A stretch of DNA of 64,000 nucleotides from Bacteroidales bacterium (GTDB lineage: Bacteria > Bacteroidota > Bacteroidia > Bacteroidales > UBA932). A model generated the notes under the pieces. The model worked only from the letters and a program-made list of their open reading frames with translations. It did no database searches and had not been told where the DNA came from. A program made the position numbers and the translations under genes. The stretch is from NCBI GenBank assembly GCA_017551425.1, contig JAFZLQ010000106.1, forward strand, positions 4,123-68,122, read 5' to 3'. Position 1 is the first letter of the stretch; every line of letters starts with the position of its first letter. Below, one piece after another: positions 31,275 through 39,670 of the stretch.

Positions 31275-33175
31275 GCCTTGAGCGCCCGCATGGCGTTCAG
31301 CACCGCCAGCACCGTTACTCCCACGTCTGCGAATACCGCCATCCACATGGTGGCGAGGCCGAATGCGGCAAGCGCAAGCACCAGAAGCTTGACGCCGATG
31401 GCGAAAACCGTGTTCTGGCGGGCGATTCCAACCGTGCGGCGGGCTATCCGCATTGCGGTGGCGATTTTGCCGGGATCGTCGTCCATCAGCACCACGTCTG
31501 CGGCCTCTATTGCGGCGTCCGACCCCATCGCCCCCATGGCGATACCTACGTCGGCGCGGGCCAGCACCGGGGCGTCGTTGATGCCGTCTCCTACGAACGC
31601 AAGCAATTGTCCGTCAGTGCGTAAGGCCAGCAGCTCCTCAAGTTTTTCCACCTTGCCTCCGGGCAGCAGGCCGGCGTGCCAGGCGTCGAGTCCCAGCTCC
31701 CGTGCGACATGAGAGGCGACGGCTTCGGCGTCACCGGAAAGCATGACGGTGCGCTCCACTCCGGCGCGCCTGAGATCGGCAATCGCCCCTGCTGACTCCG
31801 GCTTGATGACGTCGGAAACTACTATGTGTCCCGCGTAGATGCCGTCTATGCTTACATGTACGATGGTCCCGCTGTGATGGCAGGGGCGCCAGGCAGCCCC
31901 CTCGGCCTCCATCATCCCGCTGTTGCCCACGCAGACGCGCCTGCCGTTGACCATCGCCGTCACCCCATTGCCGGCGGTTTCCCGGATATCGGTCACGCTG
32001 CAGTCGTCATCCTCTCCCGGATACGCAGCCTTGAGCGATGCGGCGATGGGGTGGGTGGAGTAGCGCTCTACGTGTGCTGCAAGATGCAGAAGTTCTTCTG
32101 CCTCAATGAGTTCCGGATGTACTGCCGTTACCTCGAATACGCCTTTGGTGAGGGTTCCGGTCTTGTCGAAGACCACCGTCTTCACCCTCGTCATGGCCTC
32201 CAGATAGTTGGACCCCTTGAAGAGTATGCCTCTGCGGGAGGCGCCTCCGATGCCGCCGAAAAACGACAGCGGCACGGATATGACGAGCGCGCAGGGGCAT
32301 GACACCACCAGGAACAGCAGCGCGCGGTAGAGCCAGACGGAGAAAGTGCCGCCGAAGAGGGTGGGGACGACGGTCAGCAGCACCGCGGCGCCAACGACAA
32401 TCGGCGTATAAACCTTGGCGAAGCGGGTGATGAAGTTCTCGCTGCGGGATTTGCTGCCGGAGGCGTTCTCCACAAGCTCCAGTATCTTGCTTGCGGTGGA
32501 CTCGCCGAAGGGCTTCGTGACACGGATTTCCAGCACGCCGGACAGGTTGACGCAGCCGGAGAAAACCTCATCGCCGCAGGCTGCGTTACGGGGAAGACTC
32601 TCGCCCGTAAGTGCTTTTGTATCAAGGGTTGACGAGCCTTCTATGATGGTTCCGTCCAGGGGGATCTTTTCACCCGGTTTTACGACTATGACGTCTCCGA
32701 CCTTCACGTCGGACGGGTTGACGGTGATGACGTCGCCGTCTCTACGGAGGTTCGCGGTGTCCGGCCTGAGGTCTATGAGGTGGGCGATGCTTTTGCGGCT
32801 GCGTCCTTCCGCTATTCCCTCGAACAGCTCTCCCACCTGGAAGAACAGCATGACGAAAACCGCCTCGGCGAACTGGGGTTCGGCTCCGGGAAGGAATCCG
32901 ATGCCGAGTGCGCCTGCGGTAGCAACTGTCATGAGGAAGTTCTCGTCCAGGGCATCGCCGTGCGCAAGGCCTTCCGCCGCCTCCTTCAGGGTGTCCCAGC
33001 CTGCGGCGAGATAAGGGACGAGGAATACCAGAAGCTGCTGCCAGAGGGGCAGGCTGATGTTCTTGGTGACTATTATAGCTGCAACAAGAAGGATGGTACT
33101 GGCCGCAATGCGGATTACGCCCTCGCGGACGCCGTCTTCGTGGTGATGATGCTCGTGATTATGTTCGTGTGCCAT
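31268..33175 (-). CDS. Heavy-metal P-type ATPase (ZntA/CadA-like)
   Basis: The product is 635 aa from the start at 33175, which begins the His-rich stretch 'MAHEHNHEHHHHEDG'; upstream in-frame codons overlap the operator and are rejected. P-type ATPase motifs are all present: 'SCPCALVIS' (CPC ion site), 'FDKTGTLTKG' (phosphorylated Asp), 'YSTHPIAAS' (HP locus) and 'VGDGINDAPVLA'. The His-rich tail replaces the usual HMA domain and points to Zn, Cd or Co export, not Cu. The Fur-type gene upstream and an operator-like palindrome (33217-33231) suggest metal-responsive control. Confidence 0.93.
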   Translation of the reverse strand: MAHEHNHEHHHHEDGVREGVIRIAASTILLVAAIIVTKNISLPLWQQLLVFLVPYLAAGWDTLKEAAEGLAHGDALDENFLMTVATAGALGIGFLPGAEPQFAEAVFVMLFFQVGELFEGIAEGRSRKSIAHLIDLRPDTANLRRDGDVITVNPSDVKVGDVIVVKPGEKIPLDGTIIEGSSTLDTKALTGESLPRNAACGDEVFSGCVNLSGVLEIRVTKPFGESTASKILELVENASGSKSRSENFITRFAKVYTPIVVGAAVLLTVVPTLFGGTFSVWLYRALLFLVVSCPCALVISVPLSFFGGIGGASRRGILFKGSNYLEAMTRVKTVVFDKTGTLTKGVFEVTAVHPELIEAEELLHLAAHVERYSTHPIAASLKAAYPGEDDDCSVTDIRETAGNGVTAMVNGRRVCVGNSGMMEAEGAAWRPCHHSGTIVHVSIDGIYAGHIVVSDVIKPESAGAIADLRRAGVERTVMLSGDAEAVASHVARELGLDAWHAGLLPGGKVEKLEELLALRTDGQLLAFVGDGINDAPVLARADVGIAMGAMGSDAAIEAADVVLMDDDPGKIATAMRIARRTVGIARQNTVFAIGVKLLVLALAAFGLATMWMAVFADVGVTVLAVLNAMRALKAY

Positions 33176-33196
33176 AGCTTTGCTCTTTTTCTGCTG

Positions 33197-33231
33197 CAAA
33201 GATACGGCACCGGAAGTGCAACCGGGTTGCA
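33197..33231 (-). promoter_or_regulatory. Promoter and Fur-type operator of the metal ATPase gene
   Basis: The -7 box TATCTTTG (33204-33197) lies 21 nt upstream of the ATPase start. The perfect palindrome TGCAAC-CGG-GTTGCA (33217-33231) covers the -33 region and resembles the TTGCAA-type operators of Bacteroidota Fur-family regulators. It lies just after the stop codon of the Fur-type gene. Confidence 0.65.
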
Positions 33232-33232
33232 A

Positions 33233-33646
33233 TTATCTGCAGTCGGGGCAGATGCCTTTAATAAGGTAGTTTGCCGTATGTGGCTCCCAGCCCTGGGGAA
33301 GGGTGACGGGCGGTACCGGTATGTCGTTGAGACAGAAGGTCTTGCCGCAGCGCTCGCAGTAAAAATGGACGTGAACGTCGCTGTCGTGATGTTCGTGCTC
33401 GCTGAGGCAAAGCTCGTAGCGGACACTGTCGGAACCGTCCTCGATCACGTGTACCATGTGGGCGGCCTTGAATGCCGCCAGGGCCCGTGAGATATTGGAT
33501 TTGTCTATGGTGTCCAGCTCCGTTTCGAGCTCGCCCATAGACACAGGCCTCCCTGCGCGTGCCAGCGCGCCGGCAATCACAATACGGTTGGCCGTCGGCC
33601 TTACGCCGTGCCTTCCAAGCAAGTCCAGAAGTTCATCGTGTTCCAC
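33233..33646 (-). CDS. Fur-family metalloregulator
   Basis: The 137-aa protein is a Fur-family repressor: winged helix 'LGRHGVRPTANRIVIAGALARAG' with 'KSNISRALAAFKAAHMVHVI', and a metal-rich dimerisation domain 'EHEHHDSDVHVHFYCERCGKTFCL' followed by a final 'GICPDCR'. The two CxxC pairs are the structural zinc site. The start is GTG at 33644-33646; the next in-frame Met is far inside the fold. It regulates the ATPase 57 nt downstream by inference, acting as a Zur-like or ferric-type sensor; the metal is not determined. Confidence 0.85.
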   Translation of the reverse strand: MEHDELLDLLGRHGVRPTANRIVIAGALARAGRPVSMGELETELDTIDKSNISRALAAFKAAHMVHVIEDGSDSVRYELCLSEHEHHDSDVHVHFYCERCGKTFCLNDIPVPPVTLPQGWEPHTANYLIKGICPDCR

Positions 33647-33650
33647 GTTA

Positions 33651-33658
33651 CAAAGATA
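33651..33658 (-). promoter_or_regulatory. -7 box of the Fur-family gene, close to the start codon
   Basis: TATCTTTG on the minus strand (33658-33651) lies only 4 nt upstream of the GTG start. Transcription would begin at or next to the first codon, implying a leaderless mRNA if this is the real promoter. Confidence 0.45.
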
Positions 33659-33673
33659 CGAAGAATCGGGAAA

Positions 33674-33756
33674 CTGCTACGTTTTAGGCCCCAAGCGTAG
33701 CAAAAAGGAGATTTCTGCGGTAAATTGCTACGTTGGAGGCCCCAAACGTAGCAAAA
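33674..33756. repeat. REPIN-like palindrome pair, block C
   Basis: Two palindromes (33674-33703 and 33725-33755) flank the spacer AAGGAGATTTCTGCGGTAAA. They adjoin the end of the transposase-like gene (33765). Confidence 0.9.
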
Positions 33757-33764
33757 TGGCAGGG

Positions 33765-34643
33765 CTAGGCGGCGCCGGGAAACAACTTGTCTAGAAGATT
33801 CAGGTCCAGTCCAATCATTCTGCACAGCTGCTTCTTTGTCGCGTTGTAATCGTAATGAAGGGTCTTGGCCATTTCTATCTTTGCCTGAGCCGGGAGGTAA
33901 CGCAGTTTTAAGTCTCCGTAACTTGTCTTTGCGATGGTTGTGGCCGCTTTGTAAAGTTCGTCGTCGGTAAGGAATACCCGCTCGCCGATTACCTCCGCGA
34001 ACTGTTTATGGGATTCAATGTTTCGCGCCACTTCGTACAGATAATGAGCGGCATTCCTGTAAAACCGCTCCGCCTCTCCTATATGACAGAACGACAAAGG
34101 ACATGCGTAGCCGTCCAGCATCTTGAGGGCGGTTACGCCATCGGCAAAACGGGAGTGGGTAATCGCTCTCCTCTCCCTGAGGCTGCAGGACACCGCCTCT
34201 TTTACGTACCTTTGTTTTGCCTCCGGGTTGAAGAAGAATCTGTTGGCCCCCCAGAGATATGTGAATGGCGTGGTGTCCGGGTTGACCAAAAATCCGTTTC
34301 TGTTGCCATAGGTTATGGATGTGCGGATATCCAGATCTGTCTCCAACTGCCTTAATGAGCAGTTAAATCCACTCAAATCCAGAGTGGCATCCAATGCTTT
34401 GCCCAAAGCCCTCCTGAACGTGAGGAAGAACTCGTTGACATAATCCCTGCTCCCATAAAGAGTAATGTGCAAATGATTGGACATCAATTCATAAGACAGA
34501 ACTCTAAGGCCAGGATTCAAAAGGGCGCAAAGGCCGAAGACTGTCATGCCGACTTTGAAGTCGGCAGCGGTTTTGAAAATTACCGGGTAGTTTTCTGGCG
34601 TCCACAGATGCCAGCAATCCATAGAAAAATCGAGGCTTTTCAT
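33765..34643 (-). CDS. REP-associated tyrosine transposase-like protein (Y1/HUH)
   Basis: The 292-aa protein has the HUH signature 'YELMSNHLHITLYG' (His57-Leu-His59) followed by a helix 'YVNEFFLTFRRALGKAL'. This is the same order as in REP-associated transposases (YVVMPNHVHLLL ... helix with catalytic Tyr). A C-terminal segment ('YDYNATKKQLCRMIGLDLNLLDKLF') could be a DNA-binding helix-turn-helix. It has no terminal inverted repeats or target duplications, but the gene is flanked on both sides by blocks C and D of the palindrome. This is the hallmark of RAYT genes, which mobilise and process REP sequences in trans. Which Tyr is catalytic is not certain. Confidence 0.72.
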   Translation of the reverse strand: MKSLDFSMDCWHLWTPENYPVIFKTAADFKVGMTVFGLCALLNPGLRVLSYELMSNHLHITLYGSRDYVNEFFLTFRRALGKALDATLDLSGFNCSLRQLETDLDIRTSITYGNRNGFLVNPDTTPFTYLWGANRFFFNPEAKQRYVKEAVSCSLRERRAITHSRFADGVTALKMLDGYACPLSFCHIGEAERFYRNAAHYLYEVARNIESHKQFAEVIGERVFLTDDELYKAATTIAKTSYGDLKLRYLPAQAKIEMAKTLHYDYNATKKQLCRMIGLDLNLLDKLFPGAA

Positions 34644-34716
34644 TTTGTTTAAGTTTTCTTCCGCAATATAGCATTTCTTTCTGGACTGAGCATCACTCCT
34701 CCCATAAAAGATTGTA

Positions 34717-35092
34717 TTTTGCTACGTTTTAGGCCACAAACGTAGCAAAAAGGAGATTTCTGCGGTAAATTGCTACGTTCAAGGGCCCAAGCGTAGCAAA
34801 ATGAAAGTTTTCGCGAGGTTTTGCTACGTTCAAGGCCCCAAGCGTAGCAAAATGAGTCAACCTTATCTAGCGGAAGACAATTTGCAAACGCAAAGAAGAC
34901 GTCGGAAGGGTGACGCCGCCGGAATGTAGGGTCTCCGGCGGCTACGGCTCGCCGCTGCGGGGGGCTCACTGAAAAGGCCCTCCTCGCGGCGGCCGTCACT
35001 GGGGTGTTTTGCTACACTTCAGGCCTTAGACGTAGCAAAATAGAGATTTCGGCGGTAAATTGCTACGTTGGAGGCCCTAAGCGTAGCAAAAC
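34717..35092. repeat. REPIN-like palindromes, block D (five copies)
   Basis: Palindromes occur at 34717-34750, 34769-34802, 34819-34852, 35007-35040 and 35059-35092. Pairs 1-2 and 4-5 are doublets around the conserved spacer GAGATTTCTGCGGTAAA (pair 4-5 differs slightly). The middle copy is single with a different spacer. The region 34644-35414 is otherwise non-coding; it also contains the second copy of GGGGGCTCACTG(A/G)AAAGGCCC at about 34960-34982. Confidence 0.9.
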
Positions 35093-35141
35093 ACTGTGAA
35101 CGATGGCTGGCAATTGGTAGCACGGTCGCTGGAGGGGGTTT

Positions 35142-35273
35142 CGGGGGAAACTTCCCCCGTCCCTTGGGGGTGCAGGGGGATTATAGGGACTCGCAAGCCT
35201 ACTTGCGAGTCTGAGGGGTCCTCCCCTCAGTGGTAATAGCGGGCTGTTTTATGTCGCGGACATAAAACAGCCC
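35142..35273. repeat. Cluster of four hairpins downstream of gltX
   Basis: CGGGGGAA/TTCCCCCG (35142-35159), ACTCGCAAG/CTTGCGAGT (35189-35210), CTGAGGGG/CCCCTCAG (35211-35230) and a perfect 15-bp hairpin GGGCTGTTTTATGTC/GACATAAAACAGCCC (35241-35273). No T-tract follows any of them on either strand. The segment has no reading frame of interest and fills the rest of the 771-nt spacer together with the repeats. Confidence 0.8.
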
Positions 35274-35414
35274 CGGGACCGGCTGGCTTTTCGGCTGCAA
35301 AAACCCTAGAAACAACGCAGCGTCAAAACCATATCCGGTCCCGGACTATTCAGAGTACAAGCCGTATCGGAAAGCGCAATGGGCCTCCTCAGGCTACCGG
35401 GGTGGGAAAGATTG

Positions 35415-36932
35415 TTATAATAACCGCTCTTCGGCCCTATGGAAGCGCGCGAGCGCCTCCTCCCGGCCTATGAAACGCATTATATCAGCAATCCCGAGTC
35501 CGCTTGACGAACCCGTGAGCGCAAGGCGGATGCAATTCATCACCTTGCCTATCGGCCACTCATGCGCACGGATGTATTCCTCCATGGCCTCGGCCGAGAC
35601 AGTCTGCAGAAGCGCTTCGCGCGCCATCTGCACGTTTTCCGCCTTGAAAAACTTGGCGGCGTCTTTTTCAGTATATGTTGATGGCGCCTTGAAAAGGTAC
35701 CAGGATATTTCCCAGAAGTCGGCTACGAAGGTAGCGCGCTCCTTTATCAGCTCCACGACGCTTTCCACCATCTGGAAGTCGGCGCTTACGCCCTGTGCCT
35801 CGAGGATGGGCATGAACTGCTCCGCAAGCTCCGCGGCGCTCTTCATGCGCAGGTATTCCTTGTTGAACCACTTGGCCTTGTCGGGGTTGAACTTGGCCCC
35901 GGACTTGCCGACTTTCTCCAGGCTGAATGCCTCCACCAGCTCCGGCAGCGAGAATATCTCCTGCTCGGTGCCGGGATTCCAGCCCAGCATCGCCAGCAGG
36001 TTCACGAATGCGTCGGGGAAGTATCCGTCCTCGCGGTATCCGCGGCTGACGGTTCCGTCGGGGGCCTCCCAGCGCAGCGGGAACACGGGGAATCCCATCT
36101 TGTCTCCGTCGCGCTTGCTCAGCTTGCCGTTGCCCACGGGCTTGAGCAGCAGGGGAAGGTGGGCGAACTCGGGCCTCTCCCAGCCGAATGCCTCGTACAG
36201 CAGATAGTGCAGCGGCAGCGACGGGAGCCATTCCTCGCCGCGAATCACGTGGCTTATCTCCATGAGGTGGTCGTCCACTATGTTGGCAAGGTGGTAGGTG
36301 GGGAGCTCGTCGGCCCTCTTCCACAGCACCTTGTCGTCCAGCGTGGAAGTGTTCACTTCTATGTGCCCGCGGATGATGTCGTCCATGGCCACGACGCGGT
36401 CCGACGGCATCTTGAAGCGTATGGTCCAGTCGGTGCGCTCCTCCAGAAGGCGGGAAACCTCGCCTGCGTCCAGCGTGAGCGAATTCCTCAGCCCTCCGCG
36501 TGTAGCGGCGCTGTAGATGAAGGTTTCGCCTGCACCTTCCGCGGCGGCGCGTGCCTTCTCCAGCTCCTCTGCGGTGTCGAACGCGTAGTATGCGAATCCT
36601 CCTGCCACCAGCTGCTCTGCGTAGGCGCGGTAGATTCCCTTGCGCTCCGACTGCCTGTAGGGGGCGTGCGGATTGCGTTCCGAGCGCTCGGAGGCAAGCT
36701 TGCCGTCGGCGTCCAGGCCCTCGTCGGGGAGGATGCCGCACCAGCGCAGGGATTCGATGATGTACTCCTCGGCGCCCGGCACGAAGCGGTGCGAGTCGGT
36801 ATCTTCTATGCGCAGTATGAAGTCACCCCCGTTCTTCTTGGCGAACAGGTAGTTGTACAGCGCGGTGCGCACGCCTCCCATGTGGAGGGGCCCGGTGGGC
36901 GATGGCGCGAATCTTACTCTCACTCTTTTCAT
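35415..36932 (-). CDS. gltX: Glutamyl-tRNA synthetase
   Basis: The 505-aa class I aminoacyl-tRNA synthetase has the HIGH-type motif 'FAPSPTGPLHMGGVRTALYNYLFA' and the KMSKS-type motif 'KLSKRDGDKMG'. It charges tRNA-Glu, and in bacteria without GlnRS may also mischarge tRNA-Gln for amidation. The start overlaps the ftsZ stop by 4 nt (ATGA), making it the last gene of the division operon. Its presence there is unusual, since dcw operons usually end at ftsZ. Confidence 0.96.
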   Translation of the reverse strand: MKRVRVRFAPSPTGPLHMGGVRTALYNYLFAKKNGGDFILRIEDTDSHRFVPGAEEYIIESLRWCGILPDEGLDADGKLASERSERNPHAPYRQSERKGIYRAYAEQLVAGGFAYYAFDTAEELEKARAAAEGAGETFIYSAATRGGLRNSLTLDAGEVSRLLEERTDWTIRFKMPSDRVVAMDDIIRGHIEVNTSTLDDKVLWKRADELPTYHLANIVDDHLMEISHVIRGEEWLPSLPLHYLLYEAFGWERPEFAHLPLLLKPVGNGKLSKRDGDKMGFPVFPLRWEAPDGTVSRGYREDGYFPDAFVNLLAMLGWNPGTEQEIFSLPELVEAFSLEKVGKSGAKFNPDKAKWFNKEYLRMKSAAELAEQFMPILEAQGVSADFQMVESVVELIKERATFVADFWEISWYLFKAPSTYTEKDAAKFFKAENVQMAREALLQTVSAEAMEEYIRAHEWPIGKVMNCIRLALTGSSSGLGIADIMRFIGREEALARFHRAEERLL

Positions 36933-38170
36933 ATTCTGCGGATTGAGGGGATGTTTTCAAGGTCGGCGATGGGCTCTCCGGCCGATACGAGCAGCCTGGG
37001 CCTCTTTTCGGGGTCGTAGCGGAACAGGCGCTGGTTGTCGGTGGTGTAGCCTATGGTCTTTCCGTATGAGTCTTCTATGAGTATGCCCCGCGTGCTTGCG
37101 GCCTCGTTCTTGTCGTAGCGGAAGTTGCGGGTGATCATGATGTAGTTGCCCATGTCGCGGCGCGAGCCCACGATGTCTATGAACTTGAGGCCCGTGACGA
37201 TGGAGGTGATGTGGATGTGGTCGCCGACCTCGGGGCTTTCGTCCCAGATGAGGCCGCGCTTGAAGTTGTTGGCGCCGCCGGTGTATTCGTCTATCCTGCG
37301 GTTGATCTCGGACATGTCGTCCATGGTCAGGCCCTGCTCGTTTTTGCCTCCGGTGATGTTCACAAGCACGTTCTGGGCCGTCTTGAGGTCGAAGTCGTTG
37401 AGGAGGGGCGATTCGAATGCCTGGCGTACGGCGTCCTCGATTCGGTTGGGGCCGCTGCCCTCGCCGTAGCCCATCAGCGCCATGCCGCTGTCCTTCATCA
37501 TCGTCATCACGTCCTCGAAATCTACGTTTATGTAGCCGGGTTTCTGGATGATCTCGATGATGCCCTTGACGGCGGTGGTGAGCACCTCGTCGGCCTTGGG
37601 GAAGGCGTCGTGGGTGAGCTTGTCGCCAAAGTGGTCGTACAGCTTCTCGTTGTTGATGATGAGCAGGGAATCCACATTCTTCTCCAGCTCCTGGATGCCG
37701 TCGATGGCGCGGGACATCGCCCTGTCGCCCTCGTTCTTGAACGGAAGGGTGACGACTGCAACCGTAAGGATGCCCTTCTCCTTGGCCATCTTTGCGATGA
37801 TGGGAGTGGCGCCCGTACCGGTGCCGCCGCCCATGCCGGCGGTGATGAAGAGCATCTTGGTGCCGGTGTCGATTATTTTCTTCTCTATCTCGGCCTGGCT
37901 GTCGATTGCGGCGTTGCGCCCCTTGATGGGGTTGGTGCCTGCGCCGAGGCCTGCGCCCATCTGTATCTTCACGGGCACCGGGCTGCACTCGAGGGCCTGG
38001 GAGTCGGTGTTGCAGACCACGAAGCTGCATCCTTCGATTCCCGTGCGGTACATGTAGGAGACTGCGTTGCAACCGCCGCCGCCTACGCCTATGACCTTGA
38101 TTATCTGGTCTGACCGTTTCCAGTCGGTGGGCACTGTGGCCTCAATGTCTATATTGAAATCTTCGAACAT
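36929..38170 (-). CDS. ftsZ: Cell division protein FtsZ
   Basis: The 413-aa tubulin homologue has the GTP-binding signature 'GMGGGTGTGATPIIAK', the N-terminal 'VGGGGCNAVSYMYRTGIEGCSF' and the T7 loop region 'INVDFEDVMTMMKDSGMALMGYG'. It polymerises into the Z ring. The C-terminus ends 'LENIPSIRRI', a short conserved tail peptide of the FtsA-binding type after only a short linker. It is located 6 nt after ftsA and coupled to gltX. Confidence 0.98.
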   Translation of the reverse strand: MFEDFNIDIEATVPTDWKRSDQIIKVIGVGGGGCNAVSYMYRTGIEGCSFVVCNTDSQALECSPVPVKIQMGAGLGAGTNPIKGRNAAIDSQAEIEKKIIDTGTKMLFITAGMGGGTGTGATPIIAKMAKEKGILTVAVVTLPFKNEGDRAMSRAIDGIQELEKNVDSLLIINNEKLYDHFGDKLTHDAFPKADEVLTTAVKGIIEIIQKPGYINVDFEDVMTMMKDSGMALMGYGEGSGPNRIEDAVRQAFESPLLNDFDLKTAQNVLVNITGGKNEQGLTMDDMSEINRRIDEYTGGANNFKRGLIWDESPEVGDHIHITSIVTGLKFIDIVGSRRDMGNYIMITRNFRYDKNEAASTRGILIEDSYGKTIGYTTDNQRLFRYDPEKRPRLLVSAGEPIADLENIPSIRRI

Positions 38171-38176
38171 AATGCC

Positions 38177-39670
38177 CTATCGTTTTTCTTTGTCCATGTC
38201 GTCGTAAATCTCGCCGAGAGTGTTCTCGAAGAGGTCTCCCATCTTCTTCCAGATGAATCCCAGGAACTTGCCGCCGTCGCCTTCGGGACGTGCTTCCTTT
38301 TCCGGCTTCTCCGGCTTGGGTTTCTCCGGTTTGGGGCGTTTGGGCTTCTTCTCGCCGGGAGTCTTCTTGATCTTGGTCTTCATGACCGTGTCGAACTCCT
38401 CATCTGCGAAGAGGGTTGCGGGAACTTTGTCCTCGGCCGCGGGCTCTGCCGCTGCGGTACTCTTCCTGGGGGAGCGCTTGGCCTCGGAAATGCAGTTGAG
38501 GCTCGGGTCGGAAGCGACTTCCAGCACCATGCCGACGGATGCGGCGGCTTCCGCCTCGCCGATTCCGGGGCAGCCCTCGGAGCTGAACTTGCGTGCGAGA
38601 GGGAAGCCCACGCGCACGTTGTAGCCCGATTCGTCCTTTATGAGAGTGGTAAGGTTGGCGAGGTTGGCGCAACCGCCTGTGAGCACGATGCCGCAGCGGA
38701 GCCTGTCGGCGAATCCGCTTTCCTGGATGGCGAACAGAATGGCCTGCACTATCTCGCGGCAGCGGCTGGTGATTATTTCAGACAGGTATTTGACGCTGAG
38801 GTGCTCGTAGGTGCCGTTCTCCTCGTCGTTTATCTGCAGGACCTTGTCGCTCATGGTCTGGAGCTTGTCCGGCAGGCAGGCGCCGAACGCCAGCTTTATG
38901 TTCTCCGCCAGGGCGTCGTCGAAGGCGCACTCCAGGCGTATGTCCGTGGTGATGCTCTTGCCGCCGAAGGGGATGGATGCGTAGAAGCGCATTATGCCGC
39001 CCTGGTAGATCGATACGGAAGTGACTCCGGCGCCCATTTCCACGAGCGCGACTCCGTTGGCCATTTCGTCGTCCTTGAGCACGGCCTCTCCCACGGCGAT
39101 AGGCGTGAATATGGCCTGGGCAAGCGCCACGTCCGCGTCGTTGAGCATGATGGTGAGGTTGTGGTACGCCTTCTTGGCGCCCACGAAAATCTTGAAGTTG
39201 CCGGACAGGGAGTCGCTGGTGGTTCCCACGACGTCCTCTTCGCTGCCGATGAAGTCGTCGGTTGCGAACGACTGCGGCACGGCGCCGTAAATCAGCTCCT
39301 TGCTGCTGTCCGTAAGGGGATAGGTGTCGAGCGCGATGCTTTTGAGGGCGGCGATTTCCTCGTCGCCGATGAGAGGGTCGGGAGTGCTGCGGTCAATCTG
39401 CGCGCTGGCCGTCTCCTGGTGCACGTTGTAGCGGGGTAGTCCCACCACAACCTGCAGGATCTTGATCTGCAGTTCGTCCTCCGCCTCGGCTATAGCCGCA
39501 CGCAGGGGGCCTGCAGCCCTCTTCGGATTGAAAACGCAGTTGTAGCGTATGCCGTCCGAAGGCCGCTCCTTGTAGTAAATGATCTGGACGTTCTCGCCGA
39601 CGACCTTTGCCACGCAGAGAGCGAGCTTCGAAGTGCCCAGATCGACTGTCGCTATATATCTTTCCTGCAT
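38177..39670 (-). CDS. ftsA: Cell division protein FtsA
   Basis: The 497-aa actin-like protein shows the phosphate-1 motif 'ATVDLGTSKLALCVA' and 'ALVEMGAGVTSVSIY', and 'CGIVLTGGCANL'. It tethers FtsZ to the membrane. The C-terminal extension has a Lys/Pro-rich linker of about 25 aa ('PKRPKPEKPKPEKPEK') and an amphipathic helix 'FLGFIWKKMGDLFENTL', the membrane-targeting element. The start overlaps the ftsQ stop by 19 nt. Confidence 0.95.
   Translation of the reverse strand: MQERYIATVDLGTSKLALCVAKVVGENVQIIYYKERPSDGIRYNCVFNPKRAAGPLRAAIAEAEDELQIKILQVVVGLPRYNVHQETASAQIDRSTPDPLIGDEEIAALKSIALDTYPLTDSSKELIYGAVPQSFATDDFIGSEEDVVGTTSDSLSGNFKIFVGAKKAYHNLTIMLNDADVALAQAIFTPIAVGEAVLKDDEMANGVALVEMGAGVTSVSIYQGGIMRFYASIPFGGKSITTDIRLECAFDDALAENIKLAFGACLPDKLQTMSDKVLQINDEENGTYEHLSVKYLSEIITSRCREIVQAILFAIQESGFADRLRCGIVLTGGCANLANLTTLIKDESGYNVRVGFPLARKFSSEGCPGIGEAEAAASVGMVLEVASDPSLNCISEAKRSPRKSTAAAEPAAEDKVPATLFADEEFDTVMKTKIKKTPGEKKPKRPKPEKPKPEKPEKEARPEGDGGKFLGFIWKKMGDLFENTLGEIYDDMDKEKR

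Noticed and set aside
33765..34643. Ordinary insertion sequence
   Set aside because: No terminal inverted repeats or target-site duplications were seen; REP-type palindromes flank it, favouring the RAYT interpretation.
35241..35273. Intrinsic terminator of gltX
   Set aside because: The 15-bp stem is strong, but no T-tract follows on either strand.
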